In this document: piece after piece, positions 1 through 8,389 of the stretch | Position numbering within the stretch: the stretch's first letter is position 1 | How the letters are laid out: every line of letters begins with the position of its first letter | From: Bacillus sp. AFS006103 | Lineage (GTDB): Bacteria > Bacillota > Bacilli > Bacillales > Cytobacillaceae | Assembly: GCA_002559145.1 (NCBI GenBank) | Contig: NTXX01000028.1 | Location: 41,651 to 105,650 of the forward strand | Length of the DNA stretch: 64,000 nucleotides | Direction of reading: 5' to 3' | The notes under the pieces: generated by a model | Told to the model about the DNA's origin: nothing | Databases searched by the model: none | The model's input: only the letters and a program-made list of their open reading frames with translations | Position numbers and translations under genes: made by a program

Positions 1-375
1 ATGGTTAGTGCCTTGAAAGAAGTACTAAGGAATAGAAAACCTGACTATATTAATAGTCAGGCAGTAGGAATTCAAGTAAACGATAAAATCGAAAAGCGTT
101 GCTCCGAGGAGCTATTCAACCATGCTGTTCCTTATACGTCCATTAAAAGCATGATGGGAAATCCTTATGGAGCTACTGGAATCCTACAAGTTATAACGTC
201 CTTATTAAGTATTAATCATGGATTTATCCCTCCAACCATTCGAACAAACAAAAAGGGGTTCGAAGAAATGAACATTGTGACGACAACCTTATTTCAAGAA
301 ATAAAAGAGGTAGCGGTCACTACTCATGGTCATGGAGGGAATAATGCCTGTGCCTATATAAAGAGATATCAATAG
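1..375 (+). CDS. C-terminal part of a beta-ketoacyl synthase (cut by window edge)
   Basis: The 124 visible residues match the C-terminal half of FabF/KAS-II type condensing enzymes, which extend acyl chains on acyl carrier protein. The block KSMMGNPYGATG aligns with the family motif KSM(I/T)GHxxGAAG, followed by a HGFIPPTI-like strand and a GHGGNNA block equivalent to GFGGHNA near the end. The family's second active-site histidine (GH in that block) is asparagine here, so the protein may be a non-condensing or chain-length-factor-like partner. The gene is 5' truncated by the window start, so the Cys domain cannot be seen. The next gene, a histidine kinase, starts 14 bases later, which suggests an operon. 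Family assignment is firm; activity is not. Confidence 0.8.
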   Translation: MVSALKEVLRNRKPDYINSQAVGIQVNDKIEKRCSEELFNHAVPYTSIKSMMGNPYGATGILQVITSLLSINHGFIPPTIRTNKKGFEEMNIVTTTLFQEIKEVAVTTHGHGGNNACAYIKRYQ

Positions 376-389
376 AGTGGTGAAAAACT

Positions 390-1817
390 TTGATCATTGC
401 ATTTTTGATCGCTATTATTGGAATTATTCCAATAGTGTTAGCGATTTCGGTTTTAAAAATATATAAAGGTTCGGAATTAGCATTTGCTTTATTTCTTTAT
501 ATGCTCTCCATCAGTTTTTGGCAATTAGACATTGCCGTTTTATATTTAAAAGGTGTACTTTCAGAAGAGTTAATTACTTGGCTTTTTAGGTTTTTTAGGA
601 TCGGGCCAACTTTTATGATTCCTCTTGTATTTTATTTAGCGTATGTTCTAATCAATAAACATACCACCAACATTAAAAATCAAGCTTTTTATAAGTTTCA
701 ATTTTCTATGTTTAATCCTAAAGTGTTGTTTTATCTAGTCGTATGGAGCTTTATTGTCTATCTAATAAATATGACAAGATTCGGAATCATCGGAGTAAAA
801 GAGGTTAAAATTGTTAATTCTGATCTTTATTTCTATTTTCCGGAATATGGACCGCTGCAATTTTTGTACCTTTTTCATACTAGTAGTTTCTTTATTCTAA
901 TTATTTTTACTTTTATTATTTCTAGACAAATTCATAACCTCTATTTAAAAAATTTTTTAGGAACTTTTTCTTATTGTAGCTTGTTACTATTTATTTTTGG
1001 TTTATTAAATTTTATACCTGGGACAGGAGCATTATTTAGCAGTTTAGGGACCATCATCTTTTCCGTTATTATTGTTTTTTCTTTTGTTAAACTGAACACG
1101 ATATTGACTGTAAACTATAATCGTTTAATGGAACGTCAGAAGAAACTAGATAATGCGGGCAGTCTTACTGCTAGTTTAGTGCATGAAGTGAAAAATACTC
1201 TACAAATTATTAACGGCTATTCGAAATTATTAGGCGAATCACAACTGCCTTCTGAAGGTAAAAGGATGAACGTAATGATTCAAACTACTGCAAATCAAAT
1301 GGAAGATTTAATTAATAATTACACAAAATTATTAAAGTACAAATCCATTGATTTCAAAATGGTGGATTTGAATGAAATAATAGAACAATCAATTGAAATA
1401 TCAGCAGAGTTTTTCCTAAGAAATGATGTAGAAGTTGTTTTTGGTAAAAAATATTCAACATTAAAAACCTATGCCAACCAAGCGTATTTAAAGCAAGTTT
1501 TTGTCAATTTAATTAAAAATAGTTCGGAGGCTTTTCCGAAGGAAAGTTCCATAAGAAATATCACGATTTCTACCGATATTCAAGTGGATAGAATTATTAT
1601 TAATATTATTGATACCGGAAAAGGAATTCCTGCGGACCATTGGAATAGTATTTTTGATCCTTTTACGACTTCTAAAAATGAGGGATTAGGATTAGGTTTA
1701 CCATTTGTAAAAAACATCATTCTTGAACATCGAGGAGATATAAACGTGGTGGATAGCAGTTCAAAAGGAACTCATATACGAATTATTTTACCCCAGTATT
1801 ATTTTAGTAACCTTTAA
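390..1817 (+). CDS. membrane sensor histidine kinase
   Basis: A 475-residue two-component sensor. The first ~240 residues form about seven hydrophobic membrane segments and the rest is a cytoplasmic kinase core. The H-box HEVKNTLQIINGY puts the phosphorylated His near residue 265. An N-box (VNLIKNSSEAF), G1 box (DTGKGIP) and G2 box (GLGLGLPFVKN) complete the HATPase_c domain. The start is TTG, preceded by GAGTGGTG. No response regulator is adjacent, so the partner is elsewhere. The organisation resembles Bacillus sporulation-type kinases with multi-pass sensors, but ligand and target are unknown. It is probably co-transcribed with the upstream ketoacyl synthase. Confidence 0.88.
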   Translation: MIIAFLIAIIGIIPIVLAISVLKIYKGSELAFALFLYMLSISFWQLDIAVLYLKGVLSEELITWLFRFFRIGPTFMIPLVFYLAYVLINKHTTNIKNQAFYKFQFSMFNPKVLFYLVVWSFIVYLINMTRFGIIGVKEVKIVNSDLYFYFPEYGPLQFLYLFHTSSFFILIIFTFIISRQIHNLYLKNFLGTFSYCSLLLFIFGLLNFIPGTGALFSSLGTIIFSVIIVFSFVKLNTILTVNYNRLMERQKKLDNAGSLTASLVHEVKNTLQIINGYSKLLGESQLPSEGKRMNVMIQTTANQMEDLINNYTKLLKYKSIDFKMVDLNEIIEQSIEISAEFFLRNDVEVVFGKKYSTLKTYANQAYLKQVFVNLIKNSSEAFPKESSIRNITISTDIQVDRIIINIIDTGKGIPADHWNSIFDPFTTSKNEGLGLGLPFVKNIILEHRGDINVVDSSSKGTHIRIILPQYYFSNL

Positions 1818-1832
1818 GAATGGATATTCCAA

Positions 1833-1985
1833 ATGAAAATTAGATCCTTTTATTTTTTTCTGGTAAGGGATGAACATAGAGCGTGGAATGAAAGAGGTAA
1901 AGAGGCGATAAAAGAAGTTCCTTCGTTGATTCTAAGTTTTGGCATGTTTATTATCGCTGTTTTGAATTTTTATGATAAAAATTAG
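1833..1985 (+). CDS. putative holin-like type I toxin peptide
   Basis: A 50-codon reading frame starting 15 bases after the kinase stop. Its last 23 residues (SLILSFGMFIIAVLNFYDKN) are a single hydrophobic segment with a charged tail, the pattern of the short putative holin-like toxins (Hol_Tox) of Bacilli, in which LxLxFGMFIIALLxF is typical. Those toxins are membrane-acting and usually silenced by an antisense RNA. The N-terminal ~28 residues are longer than usual, so translation may start further in. A strong inverted repeat follows at 2034-2070. Family membership is judged by eye; toxicity is not shown. Confidence 0.45.
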   Translation: MKIRSFYFFLVRDEHRAWNERGKEAIKEVPSLILSFGMFIIAVLNFYDKN

Positions 1986-2033
1986 ACTTCCTGAACACGC
2001 CAAAATTTAAAAACAATTTTTCATTAACAAAAG

Positions 2034-2070
2034 TTGAAACCTGTTAAAAAAAATTCTAACCAGGTTTCAA
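2034..2070. terminator. inverted repeat after the holin-like peptide
   Basis: Arms TTGAAACCTGTTA and TAACCAGGTTTCAA pair with one bulge around an A-rich loop. No strong T-run follows, so it could be a processing or antisense-RNA structure rather than a simple terminator. Confidence 0.5.
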
Positions 2071-2174
2071 GGGAACGATTGCGTTGTTTGAGTAACATCT
2101 GAGTTGTCTCCTTTTAAATTCGGCTAGGCTGATCACACGATATGAAGCCAAAACACAACCTGCAATACATAATA

Positions 2175-2219
2175 AAAGCTGTATTCCTAATTTTTTCAAT
2201 AGGGATACAGCTTTTTTTC
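2175..2219 (+). terminator. Rho-independent terminator
   Basis: AAAGCTGTATTCCTA pairs with TAGGGATACAGC around an AT loop, followed by TTTTTTT. It isolates the upstream kinase and peptide from the next gene. The 2071-2174 stretch between the two hairpins holds nothing else I recognise. Confidence 0.85.
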
Positions 2220-2317
2220 TATTAAAATAAAGGGAAAATCAACCATAATAGAGAATCTATTAAACAAAATTATATATTACTAATAAAGGGAACATGAATA
2301 ATAGTGGAGGTCAGTGT

Positions 2318-3106
2318 ATGGAAAAGGAAAAAATCAAATACGATGAACCTAACTTAATTCTTGTCAACGGTATAGGGAAGAATAAAGAGGAAATATGCAA
2401 GGCATATATTGAACTGTTCCAAAGCGGTTACACTTTAACAGCTGAAAAAATTGCTGATTATCTGCGTTGTAGTTATCAGCATGTGATTGAGACAATTGTG
2501 CCAAAGGTTAAACATATTCGTATAACTGAAATGGCAAAGATGCTGCTCCTAAAGCATTTTGAAGGTGAAGAGTATGCTTCGTTATTTTATAAAAGAATCT
2601 TATTTCATGAAAATGACTTTAAACGATATATTATGAAGAATGCTGAAAACATTATCTCTTACAAAAAATTTTTTGAACGTGATTTTGAACCAGTAGTAAT
2701 TGAGCAAATCAAAGCTAAGCTCTTAGTATCTAATGCAAAGACAACAGGTAAGCATTTAACTCTTGAATCTTATATGCAACGGGTGTTGAACTCCTTTTTA
2801 TGGAGAAATTTTAAAAATGAGCCGATCATAATTAAAACCCTGGAGGATTCCCCAACTACCTTATATAGTCAAAGAGATTTAATGGAGATTTTTCGAGTGA
2901 ATTTTAAAGCGGAGTTTTATCGCAAGCTGGAATCGCTGGGGATTAATAAAATGAAATTGGGCAATATGGTCCGCTATCGTAAAGAAGAAGTAGAAGAAGA
3001 GTTTCTTGCGAAAATGTATATTACTGCTTTCCAAAGATTATACAAATTGTCAGATGGCCGATACATAGAGGCTATTCAGGAAAGAGCATTAGAGCTTTTA
3101 GGGTAA
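2318..3106 (+). CDS. hypothetical protein with helix-turn-helix-like regions
   Basis: I do not recognise a named family. The start at 2318 is chosen over an upstream ATG at 2294 because AGTGGAGGT lies 7-10 bases before it and overlaps the upstream start. The 262-residue protein has an N-terminal helical segment (SGYTLTAEKIADYLRCSYQHVIETI) typical of an HTH recognising DNA, and a second HTH-like stretch near residues 190-225 (YSQRDLMEIFRVNFKAEFYRKLESLG) like a MerR or excisionase wing. The C-terminus is helical. A DNA-binding role, for example a plasmid regulator, is an inference. Terminators before and after suggest a monocistronic gene. Confidence 0.55.
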   Translation: MEKEKIKYDEPNLILVNGIGKNKEEICKAYIELFQSGYTLTAEKIADYLRCSYQHVIETIVPKVKHIRITEMAKMLLLKHFEGEEYASLFYKRILFHENDFKRYIMKNAENIISYKKFFERDFEPVVIEQIKAKLLVSNAKTTGKHLTLESYMQRVLNSFLWRNFKNEPIIIKTLEDSPTTLYSQRDLMEIFRVNFKAEFYRKLESLGINKMKLGNMVRYRKEEVEEEFLAKMYITAFQRLYKLSDGRYIEAIQERALELLG

Positions 3107-3253
3107 ATAATAGGATACAAGATAATAAAGGTAACTTATTTTAAATATAGTGTTTCTTTACACCACGCGCTAATTTCTAAATTGAAACTCTTAAATGCTT
3201 AAAATGTGTTCACTATGGAAGTATGTCTGTTAAGCGAAATGGTAAATATCGTT

Positions 3254-3277
3254 CCCCTCAACGCTATCTTTGAGGGG
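3254..3277. repeat. short inverted repeat
   Basis: CCCCTCA and TGAGGGG flank a 10-base loop in the 3107-3421 gene-poor stretch. No T-run follows. Confidence 0.5.
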
Positions 3278-3345
3278 ATGTGGGAAATCTTTCAATGATA
3301 TGACAGGCAGCCCATTGCTCACCCTGCAATAGAATAGAAAAATGG

Positions 3346-3374
3346 AAGCCCTCCAAATTTTTGAGGGCTTTTTC
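3346..3374 (+). terminator. Rho-independent terminator
   Basis: GCCCTC and GAGGGC pair around AAATTTTT and are followed by TTTTT. Confidence 0.8.
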
Positions 3375-3421
3375 TAAGGGCGTAATTCTGGATGTGCTTT
3401 ATATTTAAACACTTTTAAGTT

Positions 3422-3538
3422 GCAGATGCAATTAAAGAGGGAGAAGAAAGAATAACTCTTGAATACACTATAAAATCTGGAAGAGATTTTAAAACTGACT
3501 ATGTCATGGAGAGAGTCAACCTGGACAATGGACGATAG
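3422..3538 (+). pseudogene. C-terminal gene remnant, no start codon
   Basis: An open frame without a start encodes about 38 residues (EGEERITLEYTIKSGRDF ... VNLDNGR) and ends at TAG just before a terminator. It reads like the tail of a decayed coding sequence, but I cannot name the family. The opposite-strand open frame here looks like a shadow. Confidence 0.35.
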
Positions 3539-3557
3539 GTTTTTCCTTATAACACGC

Positions 3558-3592
3558 AAAAAAAACCAGCAATTATGCTGGATTTTTTTTGT
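3558..3592 (+). terminator. Rho-independent terminator
   Basis: CCAGC-AATTAT-GCTGG flanked by an A-run and a T8 tract, 20 bases after the remnant frame. It can act on both strands. Confidence 0.85.
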
Positions 3593-3777
3593 GCGACAGG
3601 CAGTTGTACCTTGGTGCAGAACTACTGCACTGAATGAGTTGGATAACTAGTTCAGTAAAAAACCTAACTTTAATTCCATAAATTTTAAAATTTTAAAATA
3701 AATTTAGGGTTATTATAATTCCAAATGTGTACGATATCAAATAGCATTAAAGAAACACGAGTTGTGAATTTCAACCT

Positions 3778-3819
3778 AAAAAGTCGAATTCCTGTACACT
3801 AAGGAACCGACTTTTTTAG
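3778..3819. terminator. bidirectional terminator
   Basis: AAAAAGTCGAATTCC pairs with GGAACCGACTTTTTT. It lies about 80 bases downstream of the minus-strand amidase gene and can end that transcript. Confidence 0.75.
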
Positions 3820-3898
3820 ATTGAATTGTCAACAAAAGCTACCCTGTCACTAGGCCTGTAAGGTGAGCAAATAAAAGGAATCAAATATATTAAATGGT

Positions 3899-4903
3899 TT
3901 AATAATTGAACTTTATAACTCTAAAATCATAGCTAGAAGCACTAATATCAGTTAATGCTTTATGAAGATGATTATTTGTATGACCAGAATAGTATACTAC
4001 ACCGTTAGAAACATAGTTAACTATTACCGTATGATACCATTTTCCAGTGGATTGATTTTTAATTTGGATAATATCTCCCGGTTTAACATAAGACGCAATA
4101 CCAGTATGACCTGTGAAAACTTTATAACTATGCCCTCTATGTCCTACCCAATAAGAGTAAAAATCACCTACTACTGTCCATGAAGTTGACCATCCTCTAC
4201 TGTTATAAGGTAAGGTTTTATTATACCAATCTGTAGTTGTAGTATGATAACCAGGTGAACTAGTAGTGCCGTCCATTGGCAACCCTGCATACCAAACAAT
4301 TTGAGAAGCATAGTTGGTACAATCGTTTGGCATTTCTCCGAATGATGAATTGATTGAATTCCAATAAGTGTTCATATATGACTGAGCTTTTGAACCACTG
4401 AAGCTATAGGTGGAAGTACTAAGTGAAGTTGACAACTCTACAGCAGAAACAGATTGTTGTTCTTTAACAGAATTATCTAGTAAGTAATTTGCCATATTAG
4501 AATAAGTTCTTACTTCCTGAATTGTTTGTGCTTTTAATGAGTCACTTAATATATAAGGTACTGGTTCAGCATTCGGATCAATGGTGCTTATATATATATC
4601 ATAATTATCTAAGTAAATACTTGCATAAGCTCGTATTAAATCCTGTTCTATTTCGTCTGCTAATTGGAGTTCAACTGCTGATGTCAAAAATTGAATATAT
4701 TCATTTGAGCCTACTGGATAATCTAATCCATTGTTATGTAGATAATCAACAGTATGTTGCTCAGCTTCACCAACTGTGAAACTATCAATGCTAGTTGTTA
4801 TAATAGTAGGCGTAGTGGATTCTGCAAATGATACCCCCGATACTGAAAAGCTTAGAATGACTGCAAGTAATGCCGATGTTAAGATTTTTACCATTTTCCC
4901 CAT
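3899..4903 (-). CDS. secreted amidase-domain (Amidase_6) cell-wall protein
   Basis: A 334-residue exported protein. Residues 1-27 are a signal peptide (basic start, LLAVILSFSVSG core, SFA-ES cleavage). The middle is helical and charged. The C-terminal ~160 residues match the Amidase_6 family of cysteine hydrolases linked to peptidoglycan: NDCTNYASQIVWYAG carries the catalytic Cys, SWTVVGDFYSYWV is the conserved central block, and KWYHTVIVNYV carries the catalytic His. It probably cleaves a cell-wall peptide or amide bond outside the cell. GGAG lies 10 bases before the ATG. It is transcribed alone, with a terminator at 3778-3819. Confidence 0.85.
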   Translation of the reverse strand: MGKMVKILTSALLAVILSFSVSGVSFAESTTPTIITTSIDSFTVGEAEQHTVDYLHNNGLDYPVGSNEYIQFLTSAVELQLADEIEQDLIRAYASIYLDNYDIYISTIDPNAEPVPYILSDSLKAQTIQEVRTYSNMANYLLDNSVKEQQSVSAVELSTSLSTSTYSFSGSKAQSYMNTYWNSINSSFGEMPNDCTNYASQIVWYAGLPMDGTTSSPGYHTTTTDWYNKTLPYNSRGWSTSWTVVGDFYSYWVGHRGHSYKVFTGHTGIASYVKPGDIIQIKNQSTGKWYHTVIVNYVSNGVVYYSGHTNNHLHKALTDISASSYDFRVIKFNY

Positions 4904-5025
4904 GATTTTTCTCCAACTCCCAAATTGTAAAATTTTTCATTTCTACTAAATAATACCATAAAAAATAAAAAATGTAATAATTTCAAATATTTTGTTATAA
5001 TAGATAAAGAAAGGATGGGATAAAA

Positions 5026-5493
5026 ATGGTTAAGAAAAGAAAGAAAAATATTTATTTAATAATTGCTATTGTTATTATTTTGCTTTCATCAATAGTTGGA
5101 TGGAAATTTTATGATGGAAACCAATGGAAGAACCCAAGATGGGAAGGGAAAAGTAGTGAAGGTAATTGGAAAGCAGTTTTGTCAAAGGATAAGAATTCTA
5201 ATTCAGACAAGTTTTTTGGAATGCTTTACTGGACAGGAAATAAAAAGGATGAAAAAAAAATATATATAACACTTTCTCAATTTTATATAAATGATAAATA
5301 TGTTGCAGGGGATCGAGCTGAAAGAGTAAGCAAAAAAGAGCAGATTGTAACGGATAAAGATAATAGGGGATTTGTTGATTGGGAACAGCTAGAAAATATA
5401 AAAGATAATAAATTAGTTGTTTATTTACATTGGAAACAAGATAACCAATTACATAAAACAAAAATTCAATTAAAAAAGGTAACAGACCATTAA
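5026..5493 (+). CDS. membrane-anchored DUF4944-like protein
   Basis: A 155-residue protein with an N-terminal membrane anchor (residues 8-26) and an extracellular domain. The block NPRWEGKSSEGNWKAVLSKD followed by FFGMLYWTGN resembles the DUF4944 family of small Bacillus surface proteins. Function is unknown. AAAGGATGGG lies before the ATG. It is divergent from the amidase gene, with about 120 bases between the two starts. Confidence 0.6.
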   Translation: MVKKRKKNIYLIIAIVIILLSSIVGWKFYDGNQWKNPRWEGKSSEGNWKAVLSKDKNSNSDKFFGMLYWTGNKKDEKKIYITLSQFYINDKYVAGDRAERVSKKEQIVTDKDNRGFVDWEQLENIKDNKLVVYLHWKQDNQLHKTKIQLKKVTDH

Positions 5494-5612
5494 ATTAACC
5501 ATTTTGCATTTATGAAGTGCTGAAATTAAAACAGTAAGACCCTAAGCATCCTTAAGCCGTTCTCTTTTGGAGTACCCGCAGCTATAAAAACACATATAAA
5601 AACAGCTAAAAT

Positions 5613-5650
5613 AGCAGAGTAATTCGTATAAGAATTCGCTCTTTTTTTTT
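5613..5650 (+). terminator. Rho-independent terminator
   Basis: AGAG-AATTC-GTATAA-GAATT-CGCTCT followed by T9, downstream of the DUF4944-like gene. Confidence 0.7.
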
Positions 5651-5782
5651 GTTGATATAATTGGGTTTATGACAATTTTCATACAAAATTTACTTTATAA
5701 ACCGCAGGTGAATTAGCACGAGCATAATAAAAATTATGCTTATGCTATTTCCAGTGCCAATAGGCTTGCTAATTGATAACTA

Positions 5783-5810
5783 AAAAAACGACAGTTACCC
5801 TGTCGTCATT
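5783..5810 (-). terminator. minus-strand terminator
   Basis: Read on the minus strand, ACGACAGG-GTAA-CTGTCGT is followed by TTTTTTT. No minus-strand gene directly upstream of it was found, so it may be left from a lost gene. The rest of 5651-5985 shows nothing codeable. Confidence 0.6.
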
Positions 5811-5997
5811 AAAACTTCTTATTGAACATAAGGACCCTATAGTTCAACAAGCTGTTTCTCTTTTTTATTTGTATTCATCTAGGATTGCAATAAACCACTT
5901 TATGATTAGGTGTTCCACTGAATAAATTTACTCCTCAGATTAACAATAACCCTAGTGTTATCATTTAACACTAAACTTCAATGTGGAGGGATATACT

Positions 5998-6117
5998 TTG
6001 AATATTCTTTTTAGCTTATTATCGACCATAATTATTTTGGGTATTAGAGCAGGATTCTTAATTAGTAGTATAACTTCCAGATTAACATCTTTGTTAAGAA
6101 TGCCATCTTTAACTTAG
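5998..6117 (+). CDS. possible small membrane peptide
   Basis: A 39-codon frame with a TTG start and a strong GTGGAGGG site 6 bases upstream. The peptide begins MNILFSLLSTIIILGIRAG, a single membrane helix, and ends in a basic tail. A terminator follows at 6167-6197. The good ribosome site and isolated hairpin support a real gene; the family is unknown. Confidence 0.4.
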   Translation: MNILFSLLSTIIILGIRAGFLISSITSRLTSLLRMPSLT

Positions 6118-6166
6118 GCAATGAGTATTCCACAAGTATCGTCTATTTCGCATTGTTGTAAGAAAA

Positions 6167-6197
6167 AGGTGAGCATGTATTATGCTTACCTTTTTTA
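6167..6197 (+). terminator. Rho-independent terminator
   Basis: GGTGAGCAT and ATGCTTACC pair around GTATT and are followed by TTTTTT. Confidence 0.85.
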
Positions 6198-6300
6198 GTG
6201 ATTTCGTTATTTCCTAAAGAGTGTTTTTCCTCTTCGTAACAATCAAAAAAAATTTCATACCTCTTGATGAATTGGTAAATAATATCATAGAGGTGACGGA

Positions 6301-7305
6301 ATGGAAAAGGATAAATTAAAACTCACATCTTCCGAAATAGGAACTTTATGGGGAGAGTATGTAAATGGAACAGCCGTTGATATTGTAAATAGATATATGG
6401 TCTCTATTATTGAGGATGAGCAAATTAAAGCTATTTTTGAGGATGCTATCAAGACATTCGAAAAGCAAAAACAACAAATCGTTACTTTTATGGAGAACGA
6501 TGGGTTTCCCGTTCCAATTGGTTTTACAGAATTCGACCTCTTCAAAGGTAAACCGAGGTTGTTCACAGATATATTTTGCCTGAATTATTTACACATCATG
6601 ACATTACATGGTTTGCTAGGACACTCCACTTCATTGGGCGTTTCTGTCAGAGAGGACTTAAGATTTTTTTACGACTCTTGTGATAATGATGGGAAAAGGA
6701 TGTATCATCAAACAATTGATTTATTGCTTGAAAAAGGAAGTTTTCAGAGAGACCCTTTATTTTATCCAGGTAAAAACCCTGAAAATATTTCCAGCCAAGA
6801 TTTCACAGATGGATTTTTCGGAAAGGGTAGAACGTTAGCAGCGACAGAAATCATAAGTATTTCTTTCAATCTTAAAAAAAGTATTATGGCAAAAACTCTT
6901 TCAATCGCATTCAGTCAAGTCGCACAATCAAAAGAAGTAAGGAAATTTTTAGAGGATGCCGAAAAAGCGGCTGACAAACAAATAAAAAGTTTTTCAAAAA
7001 TTATGCAAACGGATAATTTACCCGTTCCTAAGTCGTGGGAAGCTGAAGTTACAACCTCAACAGACTCCCCTTTTTCCGATAAGTTAATGTTGTATCATAC
7101 TGGTTTCTTATTCCAAGCTGCACAAGCGTATCACGGGGTAGGTTTAGCATCCGCAATGCGAGCAGACCTTGTAGCCACTTACGAAAGCACCATTCTACAA
7201 AATCTTATTGTAACGAAGAAATGGTTTAATATTATGGTGCAAAATAAATGGTTAGAACAGCCTCCACTTGCTCCTAATAGAAAAGAAATTGCAAAAGAAA
7301 AATAA
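6301..7305 (+). CDS. DUF3231 family protein
   Basis: A 334-residue, almost wholly helical protein matching the DUF3231 family common in Bacillus. It has two similar halves, each starting with a SEIGTLW-like or EVTTSTDSPFSDKLML-like segment and containing a PVP motif (GFPVPIGF near residue 63, NLPVPKSW near 240). The fold is predicted to be paired four-helix bundles of ferritin-like type. GGTGACGG precedes the ATG. The family's role is not established; some members sit near spore or stress genes. It is one of two main genes inside the repeat-bounded segment 5543-7904. Confidence 0.85.
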   Translation: MEKDKLKLTSSEIGTLWGEYVNGTAVDIVNRYMVSIIEDEQIKAIFEDAIKTFEKQKQQIVTFMENDGFPVPIGFTEFDLFKGKPRLFTDIFCLNYLHIMTLHGLLGHSTSLGVSVREDLRFFYDSCDNDGKRMYHQTIDLLLEKGSFQRDPLFYPGKNPENISSQDFTDGFFGKGRTLAATEIISISFNLKKSIMAKTLSIAFSQVAQSKEVRKFLEDAEKAADKQIKSFSKIMQTDNLPVPKSWEAEVTTSTDSPFSDKLMLYHTGFLFQAAQAYHGVGLASAMRADLVATYESTILQNLIVTKKWFNIMVQNKWLEQPPLAPNRKEIAKEK

Positions 7306-7334
7306 TAAGAACTCTGTTTATAGGATATGTATAA

Positions 7335-7790
7335 GTGAATAGGAGTCCATTTGAAAAACTAATGTGGAGCATTGCACTTCCTGGGTTTGGGCAGTATTTA
7401 AACGGAAAGTATTTTAAAGGCACTGTTCTATTGATACTTGAATTTCTGATTAATGTACAAGCTAATTTTAATCAGGTCATACTTCTAAGTTTTCATGGAG
7501 AAATTGGAGATGCCATAAAACATGCTGAATATCAGTGGTTGATGTTTTATCCTTGTTTGTACTTTTTCTCTATGTGGGACGCAGTGAAAGATGCAGGCGG
7601 AGGGAAAGACCCTTATTCTTTTCTTCCGTATGTGTTTGCTGCATTTTTTGTAACTGTTGGATTGATTTTTTCCTCGAACTTAATGATATTTGGAGTATTA
7701 TTGGGTCCTGTTTGGCTCCCAATATTGTTTGTTTTTCCTGGAATAATAATTGGGTTTATTACTAGAGAAATCATAAAAAACATTCCTTAA
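7335..7790 (+). CDS. integral membrane protein, function unknown
   Basis: A 151-residue protein with about four membrane segments. The N-terminal block ALPGFGQYLNGKYFKG is like the entry motif of TM2-type small membrane proteins (PGxGQxYxGxxxxG). GTG start; no strong ribosome site is visible, and it lies 29 bases after the DUF3231 gene, so it is probably translated from the same transcript. The terminator at 7797-7838 ends the unit. Confidence 0.6.
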   Translation: MNRSPFEKLMWSIALPGFGQYLNGKYFKGTVLLILEFLINVQANFNQVILLSFHGEIGDAIKHAEYQWLMFYPCLYFFSMWDAVKDAGGGKDPYSFLPYVFAAFFVTVGLIFSSNLMIFGVLLGPVWLPILFVFPGIIIGFITREIIKNIP

Positions 7791-7796
7791 AATACT

Positions 7797-7838
7797 AAAA
7801 GCAGTGCGATTTCAGTTGCGAAATCCACTGCTTTTATA
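7797..7838 (+). terminator. Rho-independent terminator
   Basis: AAAAGCAGTG-GATTTC pairs with GAAATC-CACTGCTTTTA around AGTTGC, just after the membrane-protein gene. Confidence 0.85.
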
Positions 7839-7957
7839 CTTGTTTTTATATCTGCTTTTCCCTATGTGGGTACTCCAAAAGAGAACGGCTTATAAGCATC
7901 CTTAGGGTGCTTTTTTATTTTCACCTCCTCTCTTCTTTTTTGCTATAACTCTATATA

Positions 7958-7995
7958 GGGGTACCACCAAATTCTGTCCTAACGACAATTGACTA
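7958..7995 (+). repeat. Tn3-family-like terminal inverted repeat relic
   Basis: GGGGTACCACCAAATTCTGT resembles the GGGGTACCGCCA ends seen at 25101-25138 and 55202-55240. No transposase is adjacent on this side, so it is a solo end or chance similarity. Confidence 0.4.
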
Positions 7996-8135
7996 GGAAA
8001 ATAGAAATCTGATTTAATGTAGTAAAGGAACCTTTAAAATTAATAGTTTATGTTTTTAGTCCAGTGGCCATTCCAATAATCTGTGGAGTCATCGCTATAC
8101 TTATTAGTGCAATAATTCTACTGGAGGTGTTGCCA

Positions 8136-8240
8136 ATGGAAACTAATAAATATTTTCTTGCAGGTAAAACTATATCAACAGGTATAATGATTAACTTTGC
8201 TAGTGACTTAATCAAGATTGTGGTACTAGCACTGGCTTAA
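8136..8240 (+). CDS. possible small hydrophobic peptide
   Basis: A 34-codon frame with ACTGGAGGTG 6 bases before the ATG. The same frame stays open upstream for about 45 codons and encodes a membrane-like segment (PIICGVIAILISAIILLEV) with no clear start, so this may instead be the end of a slightly longer or decayed membrane protein. A terminator follows at 8250-8287. Confidence 0.35.
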   Translation: METNKYFLAGKTISTGIMINFASDLIKIVVLALA

Positions 8241-8249
8241 GAACATAAA

Positions 8250-8287
8250 AGTAAAAGACACTTCTCAAGGGGGAGTGTCTTTTTATC
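8250..8287 (+). terminator. Rho-independent terminator
   Basis: AAAAGACACT and AGTGTCTTTTT pair around TCTCAAGGGGG. Confidence 0.75.
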
Positions 8288-8389
8288 ACTAACAACAATT
8301 CGTATAATGCTAATTTTACGCAAAATATACAATAAGATTAAATGTTTGGTATAATATTCCTACACCATAATTTTTAGGAGATGAAATCC

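Larger units (their letters stand above)
5543..7904. mobile_element. 2.3-kb segment bounded by inverted and direct repeats
   Basis: At 5553-5577 and 7868-7892 a perfect 25-bp sequence occurs in opposite orientation (GGGTACTCCAAAAGAGAACG plus GCTTA when read on the right). Immediately outside, TAAGCATCCTTA occurs in direct orientation at 5543-5554 and 7893-7904. This is the geometry of terminal inverted repeats plus a target duplication. The interior holds a small peptide, a DUF3231 gene and a membrane-protein gene, and no transposase. The right-hand direct repeat is also half of a terminator hairpin, so part of the match could be coincidence. A non-autonomous passenger element is an inference. 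Confidence 0.45.

Noticed and set aside
3374..3559. 61-codon minus-strand frame
   Set aside because: The plus strand holds a better-looking remnant (EEGERITLEY-type) and the minus frame lacks a ribosome site.
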